NCBI GenBank assembly: GCA_002409745.1
Contig: DHOU01000010.1
Location: forward strand, 106,271 to 170,270
Origin: Bacteroidales bacterium UBA5382
GTDB lineage: Bacteria > Bacteroidota > Bacteroidia > Bacteroidales > Dysgonomonadaceae
Direction: 5' to 3'
Length of the DNA stretch: 64,000 bases
Under the pieces are notes generated by a model. That model saw only the letters and a program-made list of their open reading frames with translations, did no database searches and had not been told where the DNA came from. Below are positions 35,110 through 44,970 of this stretch, piece by piece. How positions within the stretch are numbered: position 1 is the first letter of the stretch; every line of letters starts with the position of its first letter. The position numbers and the translations under genes were made by a program.

Positions 35110-35631
35110 TTATTCTCCTTGAACCGGTATTTTCACTTCATCGACCACAATATACATTTCTTTTCCGAAGGCCGGAAGCTTACGTTGCATTTCATGCATC
35201 ACGGCATTGGCTTCGTCGCGCGACCTGAAATTGCCGACCCGCAAGCGCCAAAAAGGGGAGTCGAATAAAACCACCGTTTCGAGTTCCGGAAAGGATCCGT
35301 TTATTAACTGTTGCTTATAGTAAGCTTCGTTTTTCGAAGTACGCTGGTTGTTTCCGGCAAAAGCTTGTATTTTAAAACCACGCATCCTCACGTATTGTTC
35401 CGCTCCATCGCGTGAAGAATAGACTTTCCGTGGTGGGGCCATGGGACGACCGAGAACCTCGCGGATACTCTCGTCTTCGTATACGGTGACTTCCCCTTTG
35501 CCGCGCACATCCGTATTCAAAGCATCCAGAATCGCTTTGTGGTGCTTGGTTTGTTGCGCATATCCGGACACGGCAAGCGCCAAGAACAAAAACAACACCG
35601 CCGTGAATTTATACTGTATTTGCATAGTCAT
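35110..35631 (-). CDS. SPOR-domain protein, secreted
   Basis: 173 residues from ATG 35631; ATG 35625 (MQIQYKF) also fits. A signal peptide (cleavage after ..VSGYAQ, near residue 25) and a C-terminal SPOR domain (about 84-165: FKIQAFAGNNQ ... FWRLRVGNFRSRDEANAVM) are visible. SPOR domains bind denuded glycan strands of peptidoglycan, so a periplasmic cell-wall role is likely. It sits between tpiA and folE in one transcription unit, a common Bacteroidales order. Confidence 0.85.
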   Translation of the reverse strand: MTMQIQYKFTAVLFLFLALAVSGYAQQTKHHKAILDALNTDVRGKGEVTVYEDESIREVLGRPMAPPRKVYSSRDGAEQYVRMRGFKIQAFAGNNQRTSKNEAYYKQQLINGSFPELETVVLFDSPFWRLRVGNFRSRDEANAVMHEMQRKLPAFGKEMYIVVDEVKIPVQGE

Positions 35632-35699
35632 TTTTCCACAAAGATATGGAAATACCGCAGATACCAGGAGTATCTGCGGTAAAAAATTCCGTAAAACAA

Positions 35700-36455
35700 T
35701 TAAAAAGCTTCAATGATGGGCAGAAACTTTTCAACACCCAACGAAGCACCTCCGATTAATCCGCCATCCACATCGGGATTGGAAAACAGTTCTTTTGCAT
35801 TGGATGCATTCGCGCTCCCGCCATACAGGATGGAGGTATTATCCGCAATTTCCTTGCCGTATTTTTCAACCAGCGTTTTGCGGATAAAGGCATGCATTTC
35901 CTGCGCTTGATCGGCCGTAGCGGTCTTTCCTGTCCCGATAGCCCATACGGGTTCATAAGCCAGGACGATCTTCGCGAAATCTTCCGAGGAAAGATCGAAC
36001 AAGGAAGCACGGATTTGGCCTTTTACCACCTCGAAGTGGTTACCGGATTCTCTTTCTTCCAGCACTTCTCCGACACAGAAGATGGGGGTAAGACCGTTAT
36101 CGAGCGCCAACCGTACTTTTTCCTTCAAGATTTCCGGCGTTTCGTGATAGTAAGCCCGGCGTTCGCTGTGACCCAGAATGACATACGCAGCTCCGGTAGA
36201 AGCGACCATCGCAGCCGATACCTCTCCCGTATACGCGCCCGATACTTTGTCGGCGCAGTTTTGGGCGGCGACACCTATTTTGTTTTTGTCCACCACACCG
36301 GCGACGCTTGCCAAATGAATGAACGGGGTCCCGATAATGACATCGCAGTTCAATGTCTTACCTTTCAACGCCTCGTTCAAGTCTTTTGCCAATGTCACTC
36401 CTTCTTGCAGGGTTTTGTTCATTTTCCAATTACCTGCTACAATGTTTTTTCTCAT
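35700..36455 (-). CDS. tpiA: Triosephosphate isomerase
   Basis: 251 residues, normal length. It interconverts dihydroxyacetone phosphate and glyceraldehyde 3-phosphate. N-terminal NWKMNKT with the substrate Lys, catalytic His in LGHSERR, catalytic Glu in [14 protein letters not shown], and the phosphate-binding loops ILYGGSAN and GGLIGGASL are intact. It follows the BT_3928-type membrane gene by 17 bp on the same strand. Confidence 0.97.
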   Translation of the reverse strand: MRKNIVAGNWKMNKTLQEGVTLAKDLNEALKGKTLNCDVIIGTPFIHLASVAGVVDKNKIGVAAQNCADKVSGAYTGEVSAAMVASTGAAYVILGHSERRAYYHETPEILKEKVRLALDNGLTPIFCVGEVLEERESGNHFEVVKGQIRASLFDLSSEDFAKIVLAYEPVWAIGTGKTATADQAQEMHAFIRKTLVEKYGKEIADNTSILYGGSANASNAKELFSNPDVDGGLIGGASLGVEKFLPIIEAF

Positions 36456-36472
36456 ACGTTTTTACTTTTTAT

Positions 36473-37771
36473 TTATTTATATTTCTTTGTATAGAATGTT
36501 CTATCTATTACTTTAATAAGGACTAAGGGGACGATAAACAGCAAAATAATCACAGCCAATGTGCGGCGATCACGTGCAGAGGTATTTTCGACCCTTGCAA
36601 AAGAAGCTTCTTCCAAACGCGGGGGAAGTTGTTCGAGCGACGGAACATCGCGATCATCCCATTCATGGAGGATCACGCCGTTTTTCAGCAACAGTAATCC
36701 CGGGTTGGAACGGATCATCGTTTTCAGCATCCGCTCATCGGCATGGGCAAATGGGAAAGAAGCCTTGTGCTCACGGCTCCACATATCGATAGCCGATGCC
36801 GACGATGAAGTGAGACAATAAAACGAATACCCTTTATCCGAAGCATATTCCGCCAGGGCGCTAAAACGCCCCAGATACTTCAAATGCATTTCTTCCAAAT
36901 CATACGCAATCATCAGGAAGGTGTAGGAAGAATCCGAGAGAATCTGTTGCGTAATATCTCCCGCCGGAAGAAGTTGCCCGGATAAGCTGTCCGGCATTAA
37001 CATTTCGACGGCAAAGTCTTCTATCGCGGGTTTCACGCCTTCTTTGATCAAGCGGGTTTCCATATCGACAAACGTCCATGTAGAATCATTCCAGGGATAG
37101 TTCTCTTCCGAGAATGTTTGTTGCTTGCCGTCTTTGCGATAAATAAAAACCGTTTCGTACACATCGCCCTCTTTCGGATCGACTTCCATCAGTCGGGGAA
37201 TATCAGCCCCTATCTTATAAGCTCTGAAGTCGAAAACCGGTAACGTATAGCTATTATACAGCGCGAATCCAAATCCGAAAAGCACGCAAAACAAAGCGGC
37301 AATCCAAGCCGTTTTCGGTGAAAACAGCGGAACCATGCGGTGGCGGAAGATAACCAACAGGATAGCGGCAGCCAGCAGTACCACATTCTTATAAAATGTC
37401 GCCCAATTACTGATAATAAATGCATCGCCGAAGCAACCACAGTCCTCGACCGGATTAGCCAATGCAATCCATAAGGTGAGGGGGGTGAAAAAAACCATAA
37501 ACAACAGCACGCCGATAGTCGTCCATTTACGGTAAAGGCCCAACAGGATTCCGATCCCCAGCAAAAACTCGGCAACCGACAGCAAAATAGCAAGAGGCAG
37601 TGCCGCCGGGAAAAAAGCGGTCATATCGAATTCAATCAGATAATCCTGAATCTTATAGCAGAAGCCCAACGGATCGACCGCTTTTACAAATCCGGAAAAG
37701 GTAAAAGTCGCCCCGACAATGATTCGAGACAACCACACGGACAAGGCTATTATCTTTTTCTTGAAACTCAT
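36473..37771 (-). CDS. BT_3928-family membrane protein (MauE/DoxX-like with thioredoxin-like part)
   Basis: 432 residues. The N-terminal DoxX/MauE-type four-helix domain (about 10-170) contains the motif DCGCFGD. A soluble part (about 180-400) has a thioredoxin-like arrangement without a CxxC, and a final membrane helix lies at about 405-422. Family naming (BT_3928) is from memory of Bacteroidales annotation. A role in periplasmic thiol redox or quinone-linked chemistry is inference. It overlaps the DUF1599 stop by 4 bp, so the two are translationally coupled. Confidence 0.85.
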   Translation of the reverse strand: MSFKKKIIALSVWLSRIIVGATFTFSGFVKAVDPLGFCYKIQDYLIEFDMTAFFPAALPLAILLSVAEFLLGIGILLGLYRKWTTIGVLLFMVFFTPLTLWIALANPVEDCGCFGDAFIISNWATFYKNVVLLAAAILLVIFRHRMVPLFSPKTAWIAALFCVLFGFGFALYNSYTLPVFDFRAYKIGADIPRLMEVDPKEGDVYETVFIYRKDGKQQTFSEENYPWNDSTWTFVDMETRLIKEGVKPAIEDFAVEMLMPDSLSGQLLPAGDITQQILSDSSYTFLMIAYDLEEMHLKYLGRFSALAEYASDKGYSFYCLTSSSASAIDMWSREHKASFPFAHADERMLKTMIRSNPGLLLLKNGVILHEWDDRDVPSLEQLPPRLEEASFARVENTSARDRRTLAVIILLFIVPLVLIKVIDRTFYTKKYK

Positions 37772-38334
37772 TGTGGCATATCTTCAAAATGCAATTTAAT
37801 CAAACCGAAAAGAGCATAATTAATCATATCCCTGTAGTTGGCATCGATACCTTCCGAAATCAGGGTTTTGCCTTCATTGCTCTCGATCTCTTTCGTACGA
37901 TATATTTTCATCAAAATAAGATCGGTATACGAACTGATGCGCATACTTCGCCACGCCTCGTCATAGTCGTGATTCTTCGCATACATCAACTCTTTGGCCC
38001 CGGTAATATGGCGGTCATACAACTGAAGCGCTTCTTCGACGGACAGATCGATCCGGTCGGAGTAACCCTTCTCGAGTTGTATCAAACCGATGACACTGTA
38101 ATTAACAATTCCGATAAATTCGGGAAAGATCCCTTCATCGACTTTATTTTCTTTTTTGATTTCCAGAGAACGGATCCGGTTGGCTTTGATATATATCTGA
38201 TCGGTAACGGATTCCGGACGGAGAATACGCCACGAAGCGCCGTAATCTTGCAGTTTCTTTTGAAACACATTACGGCAGATGGCTATAACTTCTTCAAATT
38301 GTTTATTGGTGACGTCCATTTCCTGAGTATCCAT
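37768..38334 (-). CDS. DUF1599 domain protein
   Basis: 188 residues consisting of two similar halves: CRNVFQKKLQDYGASWRILR / TDQIYIKANRIRSLE in the first, and AKELMYAKNHDYDEAWRSMR / TDLILMKIYRTKEIE in the second. The internal duplication is clear. Function is unknown, although the family has been compared with nucleotide-binding folds. It heads the operon that continues through tpiA to folE and has a -7 box at 38359-38366. Confidence 0.9.
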   Translation of the reverse strand: MDTQEMDVTNKQFEEVIAICRNVFQKKLQDYGASWRILRPESVTDQIYIKANRIRSLEIKKENKVDEGIFPEFIGIVNYSVIGLIQLEKGYSDRIDLSVEEALQLYDRHITGAKELMYAKNHDYDEAWRSMRISSYTDLILMKIYRTKEIESNEGKTLISEGIDANYRDMINYALFGLIKLHFEDMPQ

Positions 38335-38358
38335 CTATTTTTTCTAAAAACAATCAAA

Positions 38359-38366
38359 CAAAGATA
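38359..38366 (-). promoter_or_regulatory. -7 box for the DUF1599-tpiA-folE operon
   Basis: The minus strand reads TATCTTTG, a full match, 25 bp upstream of the DUF1599 ATG. Confidence 0.65.
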
Positions 38367-38371
38367 CAAAA

Positions 38372-38404
38372 AAAAAGGTACAACATTGTATATTGTACCT
38401 TTTT
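38372..38404 (-). terminator. Rho-independent terminator after the M23 peptidase gene
   Basis: AAAAAGGTACAA (38372-38383) pairs with TTGTACCTTTTT (38393-38404), a perfect 12-bp stem. On the minus strand it is followed by a T-run and lies 23 bp after the stop at 38427. Confidence 0.85.
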
Positions 38405-38426
38405 CTGAAAAATGTTGAATTTGGGC

Positions 38427-39452
38427 TTATGAAATACGAATAGATTTACCTACACGTAACGTAGTTCTTCTCGACAGATTATTTAACGAGCACAATTTCC
38501 TAATCGAGACGCCATATCGTTGAGCAATTGCACCTAATGTATCGCCCCGTTTAATGCGGTGATATTTTACGTTACCCGATACATATTTATTCGTTTTGGC
38601 GGAAGGTGCTTTATGAATCGCTACATCCCTGTCGCTTCTTATAATAGATTTGCTGCTGCGCGAAGTCTTTTTGTAAGAAGAGTTCGTAACCAGATATTCG
38701 TCACGATGGCAGACTTTATTTTGAAAATCGATAATAAAATTGGGATTGATGGGTTTTCCAAGGAATCGTGTTTCAAAGTGAAGGTGGGATCCGAAAGAGC
38801 GGCCGGTATTGCCGGCTAAGGCGATGAGGTCTCCCGAACGGACAAAATCGTTTTCGTTTACCAGGAACTTTGACAAGTGTCCGTATACGGTTTCGAGGCC
38901 ATTTATATGCCGGATAACGACATAATAACCATATCCCCTTCGTTCGAACTGTTTTACCCGTACTTTACCGTCGAAAGCGGCATAAATGGTATCGCCTGTT
39001 TGCGCTTTCAAGTCGATTCCGTAATGATATCGGCGGCTGCCCCGTCTTCCGAAGTTCGACGTCATGTATCCGTTGCAGGGCATGGTGAAGTTACTGAGAT
39101 CGACCATAAACGAATCGGGGGCGTTTTGCAGGTTCCCATAAGCACTGACGTGACGGTTGGTCCACATACCCTGATAAATATCGTCAGCGGGAATTTCATT
39201 CGGATTAAAAGCCTCTCTTTCAGCTTCAGCCTCTTCAAGTACAGACAAATCCATTTTAAGCTTTAAACCGTCGACCATTAATGCCGAGGCACTACTTAAA
39301 CTGGAACTGTGTAGTTGTTTATAGCCAACTTCCGGTCTCGATTTATCGGCATTCTTTTTATCAGCCGATTGAGAAAAAGCACTGAATGTTACAAACGTAA
39401 ACGAGGCCAGTAACAAAGCGCTTGCTTTAGATAATAATTTTTTTCTCTCCAT
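38427..39452 (-). CDS. M23-family peptidoglycan endopeptidase with C-terminal LysM
   Basis: 341 residues. A signal peptide ends near residue 28 (FSAFSQS). The M23 (LytM) domain spans about 122-245 with zinc ligands His143 and Asp147 (HYGID), the YGH motif with His192, and HLHFE with His223 and His225. A LysM repeat (about 297-340) should bind glycan. It cuts peptide crosslinks in the cell wall. All catalytic residues are present, so it is probably active rather than an EnvC-type activator. A terminator follows at 38372. Confidence 0.93.
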   Translation of the reverse strand: MERKKLLSKASALLLASFTFVTFSAFSQSADKKNADKSRPEVGYKQLHSSSLSSASALMVDGLKLKMDLSVLEEAEAEREAFNPNEIPADDIYQGMWTNRHVSAYGNLQNAPDSFMVDLSNFTMPCNGYMTSNFGRRGSRRYHYGIDLKAQTGDTIYAAFDGKVRVKQFERRGYGYYVVIRHINGLETVYGHLSKFLVNENDFVRSGDLIALAGNTGRSFGSHLHFETRFLGKPINPNFIIDFQNKVCHRDEYLVTNSSYKKTSRSSKSIIRSDRDVAIHKAPSAKTNKYVSGNVKYHRIKRGDTLGAIAQRYGVSIRKLCSLNNLSRRTTLRVGKSIRIS

Positions 39453-39499
39453 TCGTATTGTAAGCTGTTACATCTTCTGTTCAATTAAATAGAATTGTT

Positions 39500-39964
39500 T
39501 TATTCATATTCGTCATTGGCATACACATTCGGTAATGTCAATTGCGGATAAGTGTATATCTCGTCTTCGGAAAAGAATCGTTTCAACTCGACTTTTGCCG
39601 ATTCCTCCGAATCGGAGGCGTGAACAATATTTTCCTGTACACTGATACTGTAATCGCCCCGTATCGTTCCGGGCTGCGCTTCGCGCCCATTGGTCGATCC
39701 GGTCATCTTACGTACCACTTCCACAGCATCTACGCCTTTCAACGCCATAAGAATCACAGGACTTGCCTGCATAGAGTCCTTAATGCGTCCAAAGAAAGAT
39801 TTTGCTTTAAGATGAGCGTAGTGCTCTTCAAGGACGGAATCGGATAGCGACATCATTTTCATCCCCACTATCTGAAGGCCTTTTTTTTCAAAGCGGGAGA
39901 TTACCTCGCCTGCTATTCCTCTTTGTATTGCCGATGGCTTTACTATTACAAATGTTACCTGCAT
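39500..39964 (-). CDS. ndk: Nucleoside diphosphate kinase
   Basis: 154 residues from ATG 39964 (MQVTFVIVKPSA). Five extra upstream codons are in frame but add nothing typical of the family. The active-site histidine lies in NIVHASDS, and VIVKPSAIQRGIAGE and GSTNGREAQPGTIRGDYS are typical. It balances NTP pools by phosphate transfer from ATP. The stop is 48 bp before the M23 gene on the same strand. Confidence 0.96.
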   Translation of the reverse strand: MQVTFVIVKPSAIQRGIAGEVISRFEKKGLQIVGMKMMSLSDSVLEEHYAHLKAKSFFGRIKDSMQASPVILMALKGVDAVEVVRKMTGSTNGREAQPGTIRGDYSISVQENIVHASDSEESAKVELKRFFSEDEIYTYPQLTLPNVYANDEYE

Positions 39965-40304
39965 TGAATTTGAATTCAATAATCGAATTTATCTATGACC
40001 TAATGATGATTTTTTTCTTTAATTGACTCCAAAGTAAACATTTTATTGTTTTTGAATCAAATAAAATCGCATTAAAAATAGCAAAGCGAAATCTAAAAAA
40101 ACAAAAAAGGCAAGGGACACCCATAGTAACTGTTTGAAAAGAAGATATTTAATCAAAAACATGTTTTACAGCATGTTTTCCATATTTTAAAAGAATGAAA
40201 CATGCATTAACAATTATTTATTGTGCCACGATGTTAAACGCACATGGTAAATGGTCTGCACTTAGTAAAACAATGATTATAGGGCTCTTGTTCACTCAAG
40301 AAGC
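39965..40304. other. AT-rich intergenic region with no gene seen
   Basis: About 340 bp without a credible frame. It holds a short palindrome AAAACATG/CATGTTTT at 40156-40179 and, on the minus strand, a TTACTTTG at 40030-40037 that could be the ndk -7 box (one mismatch). Confidence 0.5.
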
Positions 40305-40337
40305 ACCGGGGGCGTCGCTTGGAGCGGCACCCCCGGT
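40305..40337. repeat. REP-like palindrome, copy B
   Basis: ACCGGGGGCGTCGCT pairs with AGCGGCACCCCCGGT around TGG (13 of 15 positions plus wobbles). It lies 7 bp after the GH92 stop codon on the minus strand, so it could end that transcript, though no T-run follows. Confidence 0.8.
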
Positions 40338-40343
40338 TATGCC

Positions 40344-42566
40344 TTAAGGTTGTTTTCCGGTCATGTAAAACACCAACGTTCCTCCGGCCATCAAGTCTTT
40401 GTAAGAGAGGGTCTTTTTATCGTAATATTGTCCGTTCCATTCGATTTTTTCGACAAACAAGTTTTCCTCCGATAAGTTTTTCGCTTCCATCCGGAACTCT
40501 TTGCCATTTTCGAGCGGAATCACCGCCGACGGAATCTGCGGGGCGCCCAACACGAACTCACCGCTCACAGGATTGAGCGGATAGAACCCCATAGCCGAAA
40601 ACACATACCATCCCGACATCTGGCCGCAGTCGTCATTGCCGATCAACCCGTCGGGTTTGGCTTTGTAGAAGTCGGTGCAAATACGGCGGATGAGTTTCTG
40701 CATTTCAGCCGGCCTATCCAAATAGGCGTAAATATAAGCCACGTGATGGCTCGGCTCATTGCCGTGCGCATATTGCCCGATTAGGCCGGTAACATCCGAT
40801 AAGGTTCCGGTGGTTTGCTGCGTGGTATAAAACAGCGAATCGAGATATTGCCCGGCTTTCTCCTTACCGCCCATCCATTCGATAAGGCCCGGTATATCCT
40901 GCATGACATGCCAGGTATATTGCAAGGCGTTTCCTTCGGTATAATGCCCCCCGACGTTCGAGTCGGCATGCGCCAACTGGTAGGGATCGAAAGGCGTCAA
41001 CCAATTACCTTTGGAGTCTTTCGGGCGCATCGCTCCCGTTTCGGGGTCGAATACATTCTTATAATAATCGGCACGCTTCATAAAGAAGTCGCGATCTTCG
41101 GTTTTACCCAGCTTCTCCGCCATGAGGGCAGCGCTATAGTCGTCGATGCCGCACTCCATCGTACGCGAAACCGATTCGGTCTTTACCAGATCGTAAGGAT
41201 AATAACCATAATGGTCGTACATCTCCCAATCCGATTTGGGATGCGTACTTTGGGTGATCGATTTTTTTATCGCCGCGTAAGCCCTTTCCGCATCGAAGCC
41301 CTCGAATCCTTTCAGATAAGCATCCGCGATCATCGGCACGGAATGGTTCGCGATCATCGTATAGGTTTCATGCCCCCATAAAGCCCAAATAGGCAGATGT
41401 CCCTTTTCGTCGGAATAATCGAGCATGGAGTTTACCAAGTCGGGGATGATTTCGGGACTGATAACCGTATAGAGAGGGAAAGCAGCTCGGAAAGTATCCC
41501 ATTGCGAAAGCGTGGAATAATATTTGCCGCTCGCCGACTGAAGGGATCCGGCAGCGGTAGCTTCGCCATGCTTGCCGTCGATATCGGCAATATTGTTAGG
41601 CTGTATAAAGAGATGATACAAGGACGTGTAGAAATTGGTTTTATCGTCCTCCGATCCCTCAATGGTAATTTTGGAAAGATAGCGGTTCCATTCGCCGGAA
41701 GCGGCATCGCGAACAGCCTGGAAGTCCCATCCGGCAGCTTCTGCGGCAGCATTCGCCTTGGCGCTTTCGACACTCGTGGAGGAAAGGGCGACTTTCATGT
41801 TCAACTCTTCCTCGTCTTGCAGGTCGAACGACAGGATATAGCGGGGCGCTTTTTCACGCGGATCGCGTTTGACCAGCTCTTCCTTCGCCACAAAAGGTTT
41901 ATCGAATTCGATCGTGAAATAATAGATACGCTCTACCCATTCGCGACGGCGCGTATAGCCGCTGATGACACGATCACTTTCGAAATTCACGTGATTGTCG
42001 AGGACATGGGTATGGATACGGTCTTTTGTCCAAACCAAACCGTGCTGGAAATCGACCAACACGTTCGCCGTGTCGCCCTTTGCGAAAGCATAGTTATAAA
42101 AAGCCACATGCGGCGTAGCGCTTACCTGCACGCCCACGTTATTATCGGTCAATTCGACACTGTAATATCCGGGAGCGGCTTTTTCGGAAGCTTTATCGAA
42201 ACGGCTGCTCAAGTCTTCCCGTTTTCTACCGGCAAAAGGTTGCACCAACAAATCGCCTAAGTCCACACAACCCGTTCCGTTGAGGCGTGTTTGCGAAAAG
42301 CCGTTGATCACCGAATCTTCATACACATATCCGGCACAATATTCCCAGGAGTAATTACCGGTTTCAGGACCCGCCTGAATCATTCCCAAGGGATAGGTGG
42401 CCCCGGGAAAGGTATGCCCCGTAAAAGCCGTGCCTATAAACGGGTTTACATATTGCGTTAAATCGGTTTTCTCCTCCGCTTTATCCGAGGACTTTTGCGA
42501 ACAAGCGGCAAACAACGCCACCATCAAAAGCGAACAAATTATTTTCGTTATTTTCATCTTTTTCAT
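40344..42566 (-). CDS. GH92-family alpha-mannosidase, lipoprotein
   Basis: 740 residues from ATG 42566 (MKKMKITKIICSLLMVALFAAC), a lipoprotein signal with Cys22. The mature enzyme shows GH92 hallmarks: YVNPFIGTAFTGHTFPGA at the start, GHYTEGNALQYTW in the middle and IGNDDCGQMSGWYVFSAMGFYP near the end. GH92 enzymes are Ca2+-dependent exo-alpha-mannosidases, often alpha-1,2, acting on host N-glycans. No SusC/SusD pair or other glycosidase is nearby, so it is not in a polysaccharide utilisation locus. A periodic repeat element lies directly upstream. Confidence 0.94.
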   Translation of the reverse strand: MKKMKITKIICSLLMVALFAACSQKSSDKAEEKTDLTQYVNPFIGTAFTGHTFPGATYPLGMIQAGPETGNYSWEYCAGYVYEDSVINGFSQTRLNGTGCVDLGDLLVQPFAGRKREDLSSRFDKASEKAAPGYYSVELTDNNVGVQVSATPHVAFYNYAFAKGDTANVLVDFQHGLVWTKDRIHTHVLDNHVNFESDRVISGYTRRREWVERIYYFTIEFDKPFVAKEELVKRDPREKAPRYILSFDLQDEEELNMKVALSSTSVESAKANAAAEAAGWDFQAVRDAASGEWNRYLSKITIEGSEDDKTNFYTSLYHLFIQPNNIADIDGKHGEATAAGSLQSASGKYYSTLSQWDTFRAAFPLYTVISPEIIPDLVNSMLDYSDEKGHLPIWALWGHETYTMIANHSVPMIADAYLKGFEGFDAERAYAAIKKSITQSTHPKSDWEMYDHYGYYPYDLVKTESVSRTMECGIDDYSAALMAEKLGKTEDRDFFMKRADYYKNVFDPETGAMRPKDSKGNWLTPFDPYQLAHADSNVGGHYTEGNALQYTWHVMQDIPGLIEWMGGKEKAGQYLDSLFYTTQQTTGTLSDVTGLIGQYAHGNEPSHHVAYIYAYLDRPAEMQKLIRRICTDFYKAKPDGLIGNDDCGQMSGWYVFSAMGFYPLNPVSGEFVLGAPQIPSAVIPLENGKEFRMEAKNLSEENLFVEKIEWNGQYYDKKTLSYKDLMAGGTLVFYMTGKQP

Positions 42567-42589
42567 ATCTATATTTTTAATCAATCAGT

Positions 42590-42764
42590 TAAGTTTCGCA
42601 AGCTATTTCGCCTGACAGTTTGCAGTTGCCTTTTATTGTTTACTGTTTACTGCCTACTGCTTACGTCTCAGTTGTTCGTCATTTGCAATTTGTCATTTGT
42701 AATTTGTCATTTGCAATTTGTCATTTGTAATTTGTAATTTCTTAAAGTCCCTTGCGAAACTTGA
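42590..42764 (-). repeat. Copy 2 of the inverted-end, 7-bp-periodic element (complete)
   Basis: One end has AAGTTTCGCAAG at 42591-42602 with TTTCGCCTGACAGTTTGCAG next to it; the other has CTTGCGAAACTTGAG at 42751-42765 preceded by CTTAAAGTCC. The interior is drifting heptamers (GTAATTT/GTCATTT and GTTTACT types). The 175-bp unit lies 24 bp upstream of the GH92 start. Confidence 0.8.
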
Positions 42765-42809
42765 GTCAAACATTTATCTTCTTTCGTTTAATAGGATGAT
42801 AAACGCCTT

Positions 42810-44798
42810 TTAGTTCATTTTCGCCCGTTTGGAATCCCAGACAAGATACCCGCAAAGCACGACATACATGGCCACTGCGAGCCATTGAGCGCCGTTGCTT
42901 GCCGCCCAAGCCTCGTTCATGAGGTCGGCTCCGGCAAATTTAATCGCCGCACTCACCACGCCCATCAAGGCGCCGCCCGCGATAAATCCGGAAGCCAGCA
43001 AGGTTCCGCGGTCTTTCCGGGCCGTGTTCAACGCGGCATCGCGACTGCGCGAAGTGACATACCAACTGATGGCACCGCCGATCAACAACGGGATATTCAG
43101 TTCGAAAGGAATAAACATTCCCAGAGCAAACGCCAGCGCAGGCACTTTCAAAAACGTCAACACGAGAGCAATCACGGCTCCCACTCCATACAACACCCAG
43201 GGAGCGCCGGTACCCGACATCAGCGGGTCGATCACCGCCGCCATGGCATTGGCCTGCGGAGCCACCAACGCATCGGGGCCCGTAAAACCATACGTTTTGT
43301 TCAATATCATAATGACGCCGCCCACGGTAGCCGCCGAAACGAGCGTTCCGAGGAACTTCCAGGCCTCTTGCTTACGCGGGGTGGTTCCTATCCAGTACCC
43401 GATTTTCAGGTCGGTGATAAAACCGCCCGCCATCGAAAGGGCCGTACACACCACGCCGCCGATAACCATCGCCGCAACCATGCCCGAAGTGCCTTTCAGC
43501 CCGATAGAAACCAATACTACCGACGCCAGAATGAGCGTCATAAGGGTCATCCCCGACACAGGATTCGAACCGACAATGGCGATGGCATTGGCTGCCACGG
43601 TGGTAAACAGGAAGGCGATAATCGCTACGACCACAATCGCCACCAAGGCATGCAACAGGTTGGGAACCACGCCCAGCCAAAAGAAAATAAACGTTGCCAC
43701 AATCGCCAGCACCGAAGCGATGGAAATAAACTTCATCGACAGGTCGCGTTGCGTGCGGCTGACCTCTTGCCGGCCCGCCTGCCCTTTGAGTTCCTTGCCG
43801 GCAAGGCCGACGGCGTTCTGAATGATGGGCCACGACTTGATGATACTGATAATACCCGCCGCGGCAATCCCGCCGATACCGATATGGCGGGCAAACGTGC
43901 CGAATAACTCTTCGGGCGACAATGCGGCGATCGATCCGGCAAATGCGGGATTCAACATCGTGGCCGCGGCATCGCCCGCAAACGGCAATAAAGGAATAAT
44001 CACAAACCAAACGAGCGCCGACCCGATGGCGATGATGGCGGCATACTTCAGACCGACAATATATCCGAGGCCGAGCACTGCCGCCCCGACATTCAATTTA
44101 AAGACCACCTTAGCCTGGTCGGCCAGCGTTACGCCCAAGGGAATAACACGCGACGTAAACGTTTCGGCCCATCCGCCGAAAGTCGAAACGATGAAGTCAT
44201 AGAGCCCGCCGATGAGCCCGGCGGCGACAAGCGGTTTGGCCTGGCTGCCGCCTTTCTCGCCCGAAATCAATACCTGCGTGGTAGCGGTGGCTTCGGGGAA
44301 AGGATACTTGCCGTGCATATCCGATACGAAATATTTCCGGAACGGAATCAGAAAAAGAATCCCCAATATTCCTCCGAGCAATGAGCTCATGAACACCTGC
44401 ATGAAGCTGACGGTGATTTCGGGATACTTTACCTGTAAAATGTATAACGCCGGCAAGGTGAAGATGGCGCCCGCGACGATAACGCCCGAACTGGCGCCGA
44501 TAGACTGGATGATGACATTTTCGCCCAGGGCGTTTTTACGCTTCGAAGCGCCCGAAAGCCCCACGGCGATAATGGCAATAGGGATGGCGGCTTCGAAAAC
44601 CTGCCCTACTTTAAGGCCTAAATACGCGGCGGCGGCCGAAAACAATATCGCCATCAACACGCCGAGGGAAACAGACCGGAAATTGACTTCCGGATAGTTC
44701 TTCTGCGGTGAAAGCAGCGGTTCATACTTTTCGCCCGGCTTCAATTCGCGCATGGCGTTTTCCGGTAATCCTTTGATTTTTTCTTCGTTCGATTCCAT
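42810..44798 (-). CDS. OPT-family oligopeptide transporter
   Basis: 662 residues from ATG 44798 (MESNEEKIKGLPENAMREL). A longer start at 44864 would add a basic stretch not typical of the family. About 14-16 membrane helices are visible. Family features include the N-terminal PEVNFRSVSLGVLMAILFSAAAAYLGLKVG block, GENVIIQSIGASSG, and KYPFPEATATTQVLISGE. OPT proteins import small peptides or metal-siderophore complexes, driven by protons. It is monocistronic and divergent from the EamA gene. Confidence 0.92.
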   Translation of the reverse strand: MESNEEKIKGLPENAMRELKPGEKYEPLLSPQKNYPEVNFRSVSLGVLMAILFSAAAAYLGLKVGQVFEAAIPIAIIAVGLSGASKRKNALGENVIIQSIGASSGVIVAGAIFTLPALYILQVKYPEITVSFMQVFMSSLLGGILGILFLIPFRKYFVSDMHGKYPFPEATATTQVLISGEKGGSQAKPLVAAGLIGGLYDFIVSTFGGWAETFTSRVIPLGVTLADQAKVVFKLNVGAAVLGLGYIVGLKYAAIIAIGSALVWFVIIPLLPFAGDAAATMLNPAFAGSIAALSPEELFGTFARHIGIGGIAAAGIISIIKSWPIIQNAVGLAGKELKGQAGRQEVSRTQRDLSMKFISIASVLAIVATFIFFWLGVVPNLLHALVAIVVVAIIAFLFTTVAANAIAIVGSNPVSGMTLMTLILASVVLVSIGLKGTSGMVAAMVIGGVVCTALSMAGGFITDLKIGYWIGTTPRKQEAWKFLGTLVSAATVGGVIMILNKTYGFTGPDALVAPQANAMAAVIDPLMSGTGAPWVLYGVGAVIALVLTFLKVPALAFALGMFIPFELNIPLLIGGAISWYVTSRSRDAALNTARKDRGTLLASGFIAGGALMGVVSAAIKFAGADLMNEAWAASNGAQWLAVAMYVVLCGYLVWDSKRAKMN

Positions 44799-44929
44799 GT
44801 GTTTTAATTCTTTGAAGATGTCAAGCAACGACTGTTTGACTCGTTTCTTTTTTGATTTGCCCAAGAAGGGGATGTTGAAAATTTTTGCCGAAAATACAAA
44901 AAAAGGCGTAAAGAATGCGTCTCTTTTCG

Positions 44930-44937
44930 TAATTTTG
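44930..44937 (+). promoter_or_regulatory. -7 box for the EamA gene
   Basis: TAATTTTG is a full match, 33 bp before the ATG at 44971, and supports that start over ATG 44752. Confidence 0.65.
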
Positions 44938-44970
44938 TGCGCAAATCACTTCAAAAACTGTCCGTTTGGC

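Noticed and set aside
40344..42566. Polysaccharide utilisation locus around the GH92 gene
   Set aside because: No SusC/SusD-like genes, sensor or further glycosidases are adjacent.
42885..43907. Long frames on the plus strand across the OPT gene
   Set aside because: They mirror the OPT coding sequence; the minus frame has clear membrane helices and family motifs.
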